Shown: positions 40,246 to 48,548 of the stretch, in pieces
How positions within the stretch are numbered: position 1 is the first letter of the stretch
How the letters are laid out: each line of letters begins with the position of its first letter
Assembly: GCA_026984795.1 (NCBI GenBank)
Contig: JALSRK010000007.1
Location: forward strand, 26,476 to 90,475
Reading direction: 5' to 3'
Source of the DNA: Solibacteraceae bacterium
GTDB taxonomy: Bacteria; Acidobacteriota; Terriglobia; Bryobacterales; Bryobacteraceae
DNA length: 64,000 nt
Notes under the pieces: model-generated
The model's input: only the letters and a program-made list of their open reading frames with translations
Told to the model about the DNA's origin: nothing
Databases searched by the model: none
Position numbers and translations under genes: made by a program

Positions 40246-41523
40246 TTATCGGGAGCCGGCTTTCACCGCCGAATCCCTACTCTTAGGATGCGGATTTCTT
40301 GCCTCCGTGGCAAATGAGCAGGCCTCCAGAGCAGCGAAGGAGAACACGGAGCTCGAGTTCCTCGGTGAGGGTACGGGCGCGAGACGGAACCCATGGTTCC
40401 ACCGGGCCTTGTGCCCCGGCGCGGCGGCCATGAGGAGACGCCAGAAGACGGTGTCGAAGCGCTTTGCCCCAGGGACGTTGGGCGCCTTACCGAGGCGGGC
40501 CACGACAAGGTGCAGGCTGGGAACGACGTACAATTTCCGGCCGAGTGCGCCGAGCGCTGCGACAAGGTCATTGGGTGCAGTGGGAATGAAGGGTCCCGGG
40601 ACCCGGCGTGTCCCGCGGACGCTGAACGGCTGCCCATTGAGCCACCAGAGGTAGCCGTAGGAGGGGTTCAGATCCTGGGAGGGCGAGAGGGAGGCGCGCA
40701 GGTATTGCGGATCGGGCAGCACCTGTTTCCCGCGCCACCTTCCGCCGGCTAGGATCAATAAGCCGAAGCGGGCCAGGTCCCGGGCGGTGGTGGCGAAGCC
40801 GTAGCGGTTGGCGGTCCGGCGGCTCTGAGCCCAGGGCCGGACGATCCATTGCGAGTCGTCCATTCCAATGGGGCGAGTCAGCCACTCGCGGGTGAACTCG
40901 TTGCGGTGCTTGTGCGTCACAGCCTCGAGCACTTCAGCGAGCCGCGCGTAAGCGGATGTGTTGTAGCGCCACTTCGCCCCGGCCGGGGCTTCGAACTCGA
41001 GCTGCTCGTTGAGGCCGCTGGTCATGGTCAGCAGGTGGCGAATGGTGATCTGGACCTCGGCTCCGGCGGGGGCTTTGGTCCAGCCGCGGCCCAGGTAGAG
41101 GCTCACGGGGTCGGAGATCTTCACGAGACCCCGGTGCTGCGCGATGCCGACGAGCTGGGCGAGGACGCTCTTCTGGACGGAAGCGACGTCTTCGATGGGG
41201 CGGCCGGCGGAGTCCTTGCCACGCAACGTGAAGTAGTAGCGGTTGGCGCGAAGGCCGCCGCCGGGCTGGGGCCGCCCGGGATCCCAATAGCGCTCGGCGA
41301 GGATGCGGCCTTCATAGAGGATGACCACGGCGGTGGAGCGGCGCTCGCCGGCCAGCCGAAGCGCTTTGTCGAGAGCTTCCGGGTCCCAGCCGGCCTGGCG
41401 GGGAGCGACCGTCTTCCACTCGGGACCGCGCGGGGGGAAATAGAGATCTCCGGCGAGCGCCGGCGCGGCGGCGAGGAGGCTCAGCAGAGCTGCGGAACTC
41501 AGCGACTGCGCAATACGTGCCAC
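40246..41523 (-). CDS. Exported beta-lactamase-family serine hydrolase
   Basis: A 425-residue protein with a signal peptide (about residues 1-23, ending in APALAG). The class C/esterase motifs are SVQK (catalytic Ser-x-x-Lys in DVASVQKSVLAQL) and the Tyr motif in WRYNTSAYARL. It is likelier an esterase, D-amino peptidase or carboxypeptidase-like enzyme than a true beta-lactamase. The start is GTG at 41523: the frame is open to 41736 but that stretch crosses the terminator of the upstream gene, and GTG gives a clean signal peptide with GGGGAA ahead. The last 35 residues look like read-on sequence outside the fold. Confidence 0.8.
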   Translation of the reverse strand: MARIAQSLSSAALLSLLAAAPALAGDLYFPPRGPEWKTVAPRQAGWDPEALDKALRLAGERRSTAVVILYEGRILAERYWDPGRPQPGGGLRANRYYFTLRGKDSAGRPIEDVASVQKSVLAQLVGIAQHRGLVKISDPVSLYLGRGWTKAPAGAEVQITIRHLLTMTSGLNEQLEFEAPAGAKWRYNTSAYARLAEVLEAVTHKHRNEFTREWLTRPIGMDDSQWIVRPWAQSRRTANRYGFATTARDLARFGLLILAGGRWRGKQVLPDPQYLRASLSPSQDLNPSYGYLWWLNGQPFSVRGTRRVPGPFIPTAPNDLVAALGALGRKLYVVPSLHLVVARLGKAPNVPGAKRFDTVFWRLLMAAAPGHKARWNHGFRLAPVPSPRNSSSVFSFAALEACSFATEARNPHPKSRDSAVKAGSR

Positions 41524-41576
41524 GGTCGATTCCCCATCATATGCCAGAGCCGGATATGGGGTGGCCGGCTGCCGAC

Positions 41577-41607
41577 AAGAAAAGCCCCGGACCCGGAGGT
41601 CCGGGGC
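41577..41607 (-). terminator. Intrinsic terminator of the TonB-type receptor gene
   Basis: A perfect 10-bp stem GCCCCGGACC (41584-41593) / GGTCCGGGGC (41598-41607) with a four-base loop. On the minus strand it is followed by TTTTCTT. It begins 24 bases after the receptor stop codon and isolates it from the serine hydrolase gene. Confidence 0.88.
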
Positions 41608-41630
41608 GGGAGTGGGCGAGTCGGGTCGGT

Positions 41631-44600
41631 TCAGAAGTAGAGTTTCAGTCCGAATTGCATGATGCGGCGGCCGCCGGCCCCGTTGACGAAGCCGAAGCTC
41701 GACTCCTGTCCGAGGGTCTGCCCGGGCAGGTCCCACTGCGGAGTATTGGTGAAGTTGAACATCTCCCAGCGGAACTGGAGCCGGTAGCGCTCCTTGAAGC
41801 GCCAGTTCTTGGCCGCCATGGCGTTGAAGCTGATGCTGCCGGGGCCGGTGAGACCGGGGATGGTCCGGGCGCTGTTTCCCAGGGTGTAATCGGGCGGTGT
41901 GGTGAACGCTTCCGGGTTGAACCAGTAGATGCCGCGGCTGCCGTCATCGCGGGGCTTGCCTCTCTTCGGGTGGTACAGGGGAACGCCGGCGACCATGTCG
42001 GGCCGGAGGTTGCGGCCCTGGGCGTCGTCGCCGAGGATGTCGCGGGTCCCGTTCAGCACGGTGAGACCGAAGGGGGCGCCGGAGCGGATGGTGCCGATGA
42101 AGGAGACCTGCCAGCCGCCGAGGACGGCGTTGAGAACGTTGTTCCAGTCGCTACCCCACTTGCGATTGTGGCCGAAGGGCAGATCCCAGATGGGAGCGAT
42201 CACGACCCGATGGGCGATGGAGTTGGTCGATTTCGACCGCTCGCCCTTCAAGTTATAAATGTTCTGGATTTGCTGGTTGTCGCCGAAGGTCGCGTCGTTG
42301 CCGCCGGTGAAGATGACGTTGTCGATCCAGCTCGTGTAGGTGTAGGCGATGGTCAGGCCGAAGCCGTGCCGGTATCGTCGCTCCACGCGGGCGGTTCCTA
42401 ACCAGGCGTTGGAGATGCCCCAGTTGGGGGCAAAGATCTGAATCTGCGGTTTCGAGCTGGTGAACTGCTGCCACGGGCGGAGCTTGAGGGGGTTGATCCC
42501 GGTGGCCAGTTTCGGCAAATCCTCGGTGCGGATATGGTTGATGTTGATGTTGGGGAACGGTACCTGGCGTCCGAGGTTCCCGAGCACGCCGATCTCGAAG
42601 AACCAGCCGCCGCGCTGGTGCTGGATGGTGAGGTTGAGGTTCTGGGTGTACGGGTTGACGCGGTCCTCGCCGATGAACTGGACGGTGGAGGTGGCGAACC
42701 GGGTGCCGCGCATGCCGAAGGTCGGGGTGAGTTCCGACTCGGGGATGTCGTCCAGAGCGCCCTCGGGAATTCCTTGGGCCAAAGTGAAGGGGATGGGGTG
42801 CCGCGCCTTGTAAATATTGTCGAATCCTCCGCGGGCGATCTGGATCGTGTTGCGGTCGTATGGGTTCCCGAAGAAGACGCCGTAGCCGCCGCGCAGCACG
42901 GTGGTGTCGGTGCCGAAGACGCGCCAGGCGAAGCCGAAACGGGGTCCGAAATTGTTCTTGTCCCAGCGCCAGAGGTACTTGCCCATGCCGTTCCGGTTCG
43001 GGAAGGTGACGACGCCGACGGAATCTTCCGGGATCCCGTTCTGGCCGGCAAGGGGGTTGGGCTTGTAGGGGCTGAAGCCGTTCATGCGTCCGCCGATCTC
43101 AGTGATCGGCGTCTCCGTTTCATAACGGACACCGAGGTTGAGCGTGAGATTGCGGGTGACTTTCCAGTCGTCCTGAAAGAAGCCGGCGTAGTAGCGGATA
43201 CGTTTGCCGATCATCGGAGCGACGCGGGCGTCCACGTTGTTGAGGCGCCCGAGGATGAAGTCGGCGAAGCGGATGCCGGTGTTCTTGATCCCTTTGCCTT
43301 TCTTGTTATAGCCCTGGGTCCATCGGCCGTTGAAGTTATACACGCCGGAAGGCTGGGGGCGGCTGACCTCGTTGCCCTGGTAGCGGGAATGCTTGAAACC
43401 GAACTTCAGGGTGTGGGAGCCGCTGATCTTCGTCAACTGCAGGTCGTAGTCGAAATTATTGAAGACGGCGAAGCGGTGGGCGTTGCCGGAAGCGCCGATC
43501 TGAGTGACCGGCACCAGGCCGCCGCCGAAGTTCATGCGCGGGAAGACCTCGCCGCCGACGCGCGAGACTTCGGGCAGGCCGAAGAGCTCGGCATAGTTGG
43601 TATCGCAGCAGTCGCCGGACTTGCGGTCGATGGTCACTCGGCCGAAACCGGCAGTGAAGTTCAGGATGAAGGTGGGCGAGAACAAGTGGGTGATGTTCGC
43701 GGCGGCGTTGTAGCGGCGGTTGATGATATCGAGGCCGTTGGGATCGGCGACGCCGTAACCTTGTGAATAGCCGGTGATGCTATCGTCCGGATTGGTGAAG
43801 ATATACCGCAGATACATGCGGGTATTCTGGGTGAGCTCGATATCGCCGCGAACGGTGTGGTAGTCGCGGTCAGTCTTGTTTGGCACGATCTCCTGCCAGT
43901 TGCCGGCGTTGTTGTCCACGTTGTTGGGCGTGCGGTTGGGCGCCGGGATGTAGTTGCCGGCGAGGATCTTAGCGGCCACCGGGTCCCAGCGGTCCCGGGG
44001 GATGATGTTGCCGGGGAAGGGCTGGGTGTTCTTGGGTTTGAGGAACGTGCCGGAGCCGCTGGCCGGGTCGTAGATGGGCACGACGATCAGCTTGCCCTTG
44101 ACGCGGGCGGTGGCGTTGGAGAAGTCGCCCGCCTGGAACTCCGGCAGGCCCACGCTGCGGGTTCGAACCGAGCTGCTGCGGTTGATGATCGAGTCGTAGT
44201 TGTAGAAGAAGAAAATCTTGTTCTTCTTGATCGGGCCGCCGATGGTGCCGCCGAAGTTGTTCCGGCGCAGCTTGGGCTTCTCGTCGGCGCTCCAGCCGCG
44301 GGCATCGAACAGGTCGTTGCGGACGAACCAGTAGAGACTCCCGTGAAACTGGTTCGTCCCGCTCTTGGTGACGGCGTTGACGAGACCAGCGGAGCTGCGG
44401 CCGTACTGGGCGCCCATGTTGTTGACCTCGACCTTGAACTCCTGCATGGAGTCGATCGGGGGCGACATCTCGATGTTCTGGACGCCTAGACCGCCGCGAG
44501 AGTTTTGCACGCCGTCCAGTTGCGCCAGGGCCGACTGCGTCCGGCCGCCTCCGAGAGAAATTCGCCCGTTGCGGTAGAAGGCGCCGGGGGTCAGGTTCAC

Positions 44601-45092
44601 GAGCGAGAAGACATTCCGGTTGGGTAGCGGCAGCTCCAGGATTTGCTCGACCTGGATGGTGGCGCCGACCGAACCGGACGTGGTCTCGACCATGATGGTC
44701 TCGCCGGTGACTTCGATCGATTCGGTGATGACACCTACCTCGAGGGTCACGGTCTGGGTAAGAGTGGTGCCGACGTTCAGCCGGAGATTGCCGATTTCGG
44801 AGCGCTTGAAGCCTTCGGCCTCGACTACGATGCGGTACTGGCCCGGGATGAGGTTCGGAACAAGAAAGGAGCCGTCAGCCCCGGACTCGACTTCACTGCT
44901 GATGCCGGTCTGTTCGTTGACGATCGTGACCTTGGCGCCGGGAATGACCGCGCCTGAGGCGTCCTGGACGGTCCCGGTGATCGTTCCCAGGGCCTGGCTA
45001 AAGGCCGGAGAAGCGGAGCCGGCCAGGAGCAAGGCGAAGGCCGTCGTCAGGAGCGCGTATACGCGCACTGCGCGTGTCGGAATGCTTCGCAT
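41631..45092 (-). CDS. TonB-dependent receptor (Oar-like) with carboxypeptidase-regulatory-like domain
   Basis: A 1153-residue outer-membrane protein. It has a signal peptide to about residue 34 (SPAFSQA), then a carboxypeptidase-regulatory/CnaB-like domain (about 36-115, GTITGTVQDASGAVIPGAKVTIVN), a plug domain with the Asn-Arg segment LPLPNRNVFSLVNLTPG, and a large beta-barrel ending in a terminal Phe (QFGLKLYF), the usual outer-membrane assembly signal. This size and layout is abundant in Acidobacteriota. The ligand is unknown, probably oligosaccharide or peptide. The ATG at 45092 has AAAAGGGGG 8 bases ahead. It is a single-gene unit with a terminator. Confidence 0.92.
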   Translation of the reverse strand: MRSIPTRAVRVYALLTTAFALLLAGSASPAFSQALGTITGTVQDASGAVIPGAKVTIVNEQTGISSEVESGADGSFLVPNLIPGQYRIVVEAEGFKRSEIGNLRLNVGTTLTQTVTLEVGVITESIEVTGETIMVETTSGSVGATIQVEQILELPLPNRNVFSLVNLTPGAFYRNGRISLGGGRTQSALAQLDGVQNSRGGLGVQNIEMSPPIDSMQEFKVEVNNMGAQYGRSSAGLVNAVTKSGTNQFHGSLYWFVRNDLFDARGWSADEKPKLRRNNFGGTIGGPIKKNKIFFFYNYDSIINRSSSVRTRSVGLPEFQAGDFSNATARVKGKLIVVPIYDPASGSGTFLKPKNTQPFPGNIIPRDRWDPVAAKILAGNYIPAPNRTPNNVDNNAGNWQEIVPNKTDRDYHTVRGDIELTQNTRMYLRYIFTNPDDSITGYSQGYGVADPNGLDIINRRYNAAANITHLFSPTFILNFTAGFGRVTIDRKSGDCCDTNYAELFGLPEVSRVGGEVFPRMNFGGGLVPVTQIGASGNAHRFAVFNNFDYDLQLTKISGSHTLKFGFKHSRYQGNEVSRPQPSGVYNFNGRWTQGYNKKGKGIKNTGIRFADFILGRLNNVDARVAPMIGKRIRYYAGFFQDDWKVTRNLTLNLGVRYETETPITEIGGRMNGFSPYKPNPLAGQNGIPEDSVGVVTFPNRNGMGKYLWRWDKNNFGPRFGFAWRVFGTDTTVLRGGYGVFFGNPYDRNTIQIARGGFDNIYKARHPIPFTLAQGIPEGALDDIPESELTPTFGMRGTRFATSTVQFIGEDRVNPYTQNLNLTIQHQRGGWFFEIGVLGNLGRQVPFPNININHIRTEDLPKLATGINPLKLRPWQQFTSSKPQIQIFAPNWGISNAWLGTARVERRYRHGFGLTIAYTYTSWIDNVIFTGGNDATFGDNQQIQNIYNLKGERSKSTNSIAHRVVIAPIWDLPFGHNRKWGSDWNNVLNAVLGGWQVSFIGTIRSGAPFGLTVLNGTRDILGDDAQGRNLRPDMVAGVPLYHPKRGKPRDDGSRGIYWFNPEAFTTPPDYTLGNSARTIPGLTGPGSISFNAMAAKNWRFKERYRLQFRWEMFNFTNTPQWDLPGQTLGQESSFGFVNGAGGRRIMQFGLKLYF

Positions 45093-45484
45093 GGATAGAT
45101 CCCCCTTTTCGCAAGAGCGCTCGTTGCTTGGCTGAGAGAGGCGGAAGGTGGCGGCTGCGCGAGAGGAGAGCAGATGCGAGCAGCCTCCGCAACGACTGCT
45201 CAGGGATAAACCTCTTCGCCACCAGGTCCCCCTCGCTCGGGATTCGCTGCCGGAACCCACCACGGGGCCGGCGCCCCTGCGAACCGTTTACCACAAGCAA
45301 AGATGGGTGTCAACCGCCTGTGAAGGCAAAGTCAATGCAAAGAAAAGGAATTCGGTTCTTGGCGCAGTCCGCACTCACGGCCTTCGGCGGCGCGCGCTGC
45401 GGCCTGCCGGGAGTGCATGAGGCCAGGGCAGCGCGGAGAAGCCCGCGCTATGCCTAGACCCGGTTTCCAACGGCTAGGGGCAGC
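45093..45484. other. Intergenic region upstream of the TonB-type receptor
   Basis: About 392 bases without a supported gene, between the receptor start and the TauE stop on the same strand. It contains the candidate receptor promoter at 45285-45313. The stretch 45300-45360 is locally A-rich on the plus strand. No structured RNA was recognised. Confidence 0.55.
45285..45313 (-). promoter_or_regulatory. Candidate sigma-70 promoter of the TonB-type receptor
   Basis: A perfect minus-strand TTGACA (45308-45313) with TAAACG (45285-45290) 17 bases downstream. The -35 box is strong, the -10 weak, which could indicate activator dependence. The implied leader is about 190 bases. Confidence 0.45.
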
Positions 45485-46282
45485 TCAGGAGAGCCACGCC
45501 GCGCGGGCGGCCAAGAACGCTGCCAGTGCGAAAAGGAAGTAACCGAAATAGACCTTCATCCGCCGCTTGTCTACCTTCACGGCCTTGCGGGCGCCGATTT
45601 GTCCGGCGATGAAGATGCCCGGCACGAGCGCCAGCGCCACCGGCCAGTTGACATGGCCCGCTTTCAGGTGGCCGAGAAAACCTCCGGTGGCGGTGAGCCC
45701 GACCATGAACGAGGAACTGCCGACCGCAATGTTGATCGGCACCCCGAACAGCAGTACCATCATGGGCACCTTCAGGATCCCGCCGGCGACGCCGATCAAG
45801 CCGCTGACGCCGCCGGCGACGAAGGAGATCGGAAGCGCCAGCGCGAGGTTCACGGCGTAGTGCTCGTCGCCGAGGCGCCGCGCCCAGCAGTAGAACCGTT
45901 CCGGACAGCAGCTACCGCCGTGAAACGTCCGCACCATGAAGATCGCCGCGAAAGCGATCACGCCGGCGAACAAGAACGTCAAGAAGCGCCCGGTGAAATG
46001 TCCTGAGTAGAGCCCGCCCAGGAAGCCTCCGAGCGTCGTCGTAGACTCCAATACGAACGCCATGGGCCAGTCCACCACCCCGGCTTTGCGGAAAACGAGT
46101 GTGGAGGAAAGCGAGGTGACCATCACCAGAAAAAGGGTCGTGGCGGCGGCCGTATGAAAGTCGATGCCGAAGAAGAGCTGGATCGGCGTGTACAGCACGC
46201 CGCCGCCCTGGCCCAACGCCGAGAAGACCACGGCGTTGGCCACCATCGCCAGGTAGAACAGCCAGAAAGTGACCGCCGGCAT
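45485..46282 (-). CDS. TauE/SafE family sulfite/anion exporter-type permease
   Basis: A 265-residue membrane protein with about eight helices in two related halves, each with a Gly-rich entry motif (ALGQGGGVLYTPIQLF and GLIGVAGGILKVPMMV), as in TauE/SafE permeases. Substrates in the family include sulfite, sulfoacetate and other organosulfur anions. A Cys pair (GGSCCPERFYC) in the middle loop is unusual. It lies 6 bases after an FmdE-domain gene, so the two form a transcription unit. The direction of transport and the substrate cannot be told. Confidence 0.85.
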   Translation of the reverse strand: MPAVTFWLFYLAMVANAVVFSALGQGGGVLYTPIQLFFGIDFHTAAATTLFLVMVTSLSSTLVFRKAGVVDWPMAFVLESTTTLGGFLGGLYSGHFTGRFLTFLFAGVIAFAAIFMVRTFHGGSCCPERFYCWARRLGDEHYAVNLALALPISFVAGGVSGLIGVAGGILKVPMMVLLFGVPINIAVGSSSFMVGLTATGGFLGHLKAGHVNWPVALALVPGIFIAGQIGARKAVKVDKRRMKVYFGYFLFALAAFLAARAAWLS

Positions 46283-46288
46283 GGGACG

Positions 46289-46894
46289 CTATCCACGGCA
46301 CGCACACGGGATGCAGACTTTCTTGCCCGCTTTCAAACGGCCGTATTCTTCGACCACGAGTTCGCCGCACTCCTCGCACACGAAGCTCCGGAACGACTCG
46401 GCTCTCGGCTCTTCGGTGTAGCCATGGATCTCCCCGACCTGAAACAGCGTTTCGGCCGCCGCCGTCATCACCTTGTCGATCAGCGGCTGCACGACCTCGT
46501 CAGGGACTTCAGTGGGCGGGACACCCTTCATCCGGTACTTCTGGAAGAAGTCGGTCTGTTGCGTTTGCAGTTGCACTTCGGCGCGTGGAACTACGCGGAC
46601 CGCCCGGCCGGTCTTGCGGTCCACCAGCGTCAGCCCGAACTTCCCGTAGCCGAGCTGTCTTAGGTTGCCTTTGCCGAAAGTGCAGCCGGTGATCACTTGC
46701 ACGCCGTCGGCATAACAGTGCGCGCAGTGGTCGTCGCCCAGCTCGAGCAGGACGAGAAGGTCCTTCCCGCCGGTCCGCTCGACGCCCAGTTTGTTCATCG
46801 CCGTCTCCGCCGCCCGCAGTCCCAGCGGCATCGCCGGGCACTTGTGGCCGTGGAATTCCAAAGCTTTTTCAAGATAATCTCTTGCTTCAACCAT
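46289..46894 (-). CDS. FmdE-domain protein with C-terminal zinc ribbon
   Basis: A 201-residue protein. The FmdE domain (about residues 5-135) has the motifs FHGHKCPAMPLGLRAA, ELGDDHCAHCYADGVQVITGCTFGKGN with its conserved His and Cys residues. A short C-terminal treble-clef zinc ribbon follows (Cys-x2-Cys in VCEECG and Cys-x2-Cys in VCIPCAC). FmdE was named from the molybdenum formylmethanofuran dehydrogenase operon, but stand-alone bacterial proteins have no settled role. The ATG at 46894 with GGAGG ahead is preferred over GTG at 46906. Its partner gene is the TauE permease. Confidence 0.83.
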   Translation of the reverse strand: MVEARDYLEKALEFHGHKCPAMPLGLRAAETAMNKLGVERTGGKDLLVLLELGDDHCAHCYADGVQVITGCTFGKGNLRQLGYGKFGLTLVDRKTGRAVRVVPRAEVQLQTQQTDFFQKYRMKGVPPTEVPDEVVQPLIDKVMTAAAETLFQVGEIHGYTEEPRAESFRSFVCEECGELVVEEYGRLKAGKKVCIPCACRG

Positions 46895-47020
46895 CTCAGC
46901 CTCCACTGCTTACGATGCGCGCGGACCCTGGCGGTGACCCGCGGCGCAGGCGGAACGCTTGAGTGAAACCCCGTCGCCAGCCACGCCGTGAGGTCCGTGC
47001 TTCTTTGTCATACGCCTGAA

Positions 47021-47049
47021 TCAACCAAGCCGCCACCCTGGCGGCGGCT
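47021..47049 (-). terminator. Probable terminator after the porin gene
   Basis: A 7-bp stem AGCCGCC (47028-47034) / GGCGGCT (47043-47049) followed on the minus strand by TGGTTGATT. The T tract is weak. Confidence 0.45.
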
Positions 47050-47055
47050 CCGGAC

Positions 47056-48132
47056 TCAAAGAAAAAACCACTGAAACTGGACGAGAACCGCGTTATTCGG
47101 TACAGCCTCGGTTCGCTCCCATCGAAATACGTAATCCGCCATCAGCTTGAGGCGGTCACCACGGATTCGATAATTCAGTCCAAGGGTCAGCCACCGGACA
47201 TCGCGGCTGTTGGTGACGCTCTTGTTCGGATCGAACTCTTCCCACTTGCCCACCACCTGCCACCTGCGCGCGATGAATTTCGCCCCTTGCACGTAATAGC
47301 CGGCAGCGTTGACATCAACAGCCCGGGGATTGCGTGGCTCGAAACGAGCCGATATAGATTCGGCCCGCAACGACCAGCCGGACCAGTCAGCGGCAGCTTC
47401 GAAGCCGGCCCTTCGGTCAGTGCCCGTGAAATGTTCCAAGAGTCGGCGTGTCCGCGCCGCCCCCCGAGTGCCGAACCGCAAGTTTTTCGCGTTGCGTATC
47501 GAGAAGGCCGCGCCGGCCGAGAGGCGCAGTGGACGTCCCGCCAAAGGATAGCGGCGGCAGAAATCCTCGGTGACGCGAGTCGTGAACATCGGCGCGAGAC
47601 CCCGAATCGGCCGGTTGGCGCCGGAGCCCGCGAAGAGCCCGGCGGCATATTTGAGGCTCCGGCGGAACATTCCATCCACCTGAAGCCCGATGTCCCGGGA
47701 GAACGACTCCGGAAACTCGCCGTTCGGGATGAGCGTGCGAACCACCAGTGAGCGGGCGATCGTGTAGAGTTCAAAATCCGGGGTGAAGCGTTCGCGGCCG
47801 AAGGACGGCTTGAACTGCCCGAAAACAAACTGAACGGTCCGGTAGCGGCGGAAGCGGAGCCACCCCTCCTGGAAGTAGACGCGGCCGTCGGTGGGGGAGT
47901 GGTTGCCTTCCTTGAAGAAGGCTTGAGCGTACCATTGCCAGTCGTGTCCCAAGTTTCCTCCGAGGAGTAGCTTGAGACGGCGGAGAGCGAAGCGGTCTTC
48001 CCCACCCCGCAGTCCCGTGTAGCGGAGCTAGAGGTAACCGGCAGCCCGGATGGCTCCTGTTTCGCGCCGAATTGGCGGCGGGTGGAATTGGGCCCAACAA
48101 TGGGCCGCAGCCAGCGCGAGGGCTACTACCAT
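47056..48132 (-). pseudogene. OprO/OprP-like porin interrupted by an in-frame amber codon
   Basis: Two open stretches in one frame make a single porin. The first (from ATG 48132) encodes a signal peptide (MVVALALAAAHCWAQ) and about 20 more residues ending AAGYL. It then meets TAG at 48028-48030, and the same frame resumes LRYTGLRGGEDRFALRRLKL, the classic first strand of phosphate-selective-porin-type barrels, continuing about 325 residues to a C-terminal aromatic end (FQWFFL). In relatives Gln commonly follows GYL, so CAG to TAG is the likely change. TTG at 47952 would give only a barrel without signal peptide. It may be inactive, or a sequencing error. The exact start is uncertain. Confidence 0.78.
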
Positions 48133-48548
48133 GACGGCCACCGTCCGGAATGAGGTTCGCCAAATACGGTACTGCGGCGGTCTCGCCGTGATTTCGACAA
48201 CCGCTTCGCGCGCCAGGAGTATCCCCACCCATGGCGGCAAGCAGCGGCTGAAACAGGTGCACTCTTTCGCCGTCAGACCAAGCGGCCGCGAGGAGGTTCC
48301 ACCCATGGCGCCCTCTGTTTCCAGCCGACGGCTCCGTTGGCCTCAGACCTCGTACCCGGCCATCCCGCCGCGGCCGAAGCTCGCGGTCGAGGGGGCCGTT
48401 GGGCAGCAGCCGGACCGCGAGTCGAGCGCCTAGGTGGTTCGGGCCCGGCGCCCTCGCCGGCTCGGCTGCAGGCTTAATGGAAATATTACCATATAACCAG
48501 ATAACGGTCAAGTCCCCCCCCGACCCTGGTGCGGCGCTTGGCCCGGAG
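48133..48548. other. Long leader/intergenic region upstream of the porin
   Basis: About 416 bases between the porin start and the stop of the AAA ATPase gene. A good promoter sits at 48483-48511, leaving about 340 transcribed bases before the porin ATG. The GC content of this leader is coding-like, but I recognise no protein in it on either strand and no known riboswitch fold. An upstream in-frame ATG at 48306 exists but adds about 58 residues without similarity to porins. Confidence 0.5.
48483..48511 (-). promoter_or_regulatory. Sigma-70 promoter upstream of the porin gene
   Basis: Minus-strand TTGACC (48506-48511), 17-base spacer, TAATAT (48483-48488) inside the most AT-rich patch of the neighbourhood. 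A run of eight C residues flanks the -35 side. Confidence 0.6.
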
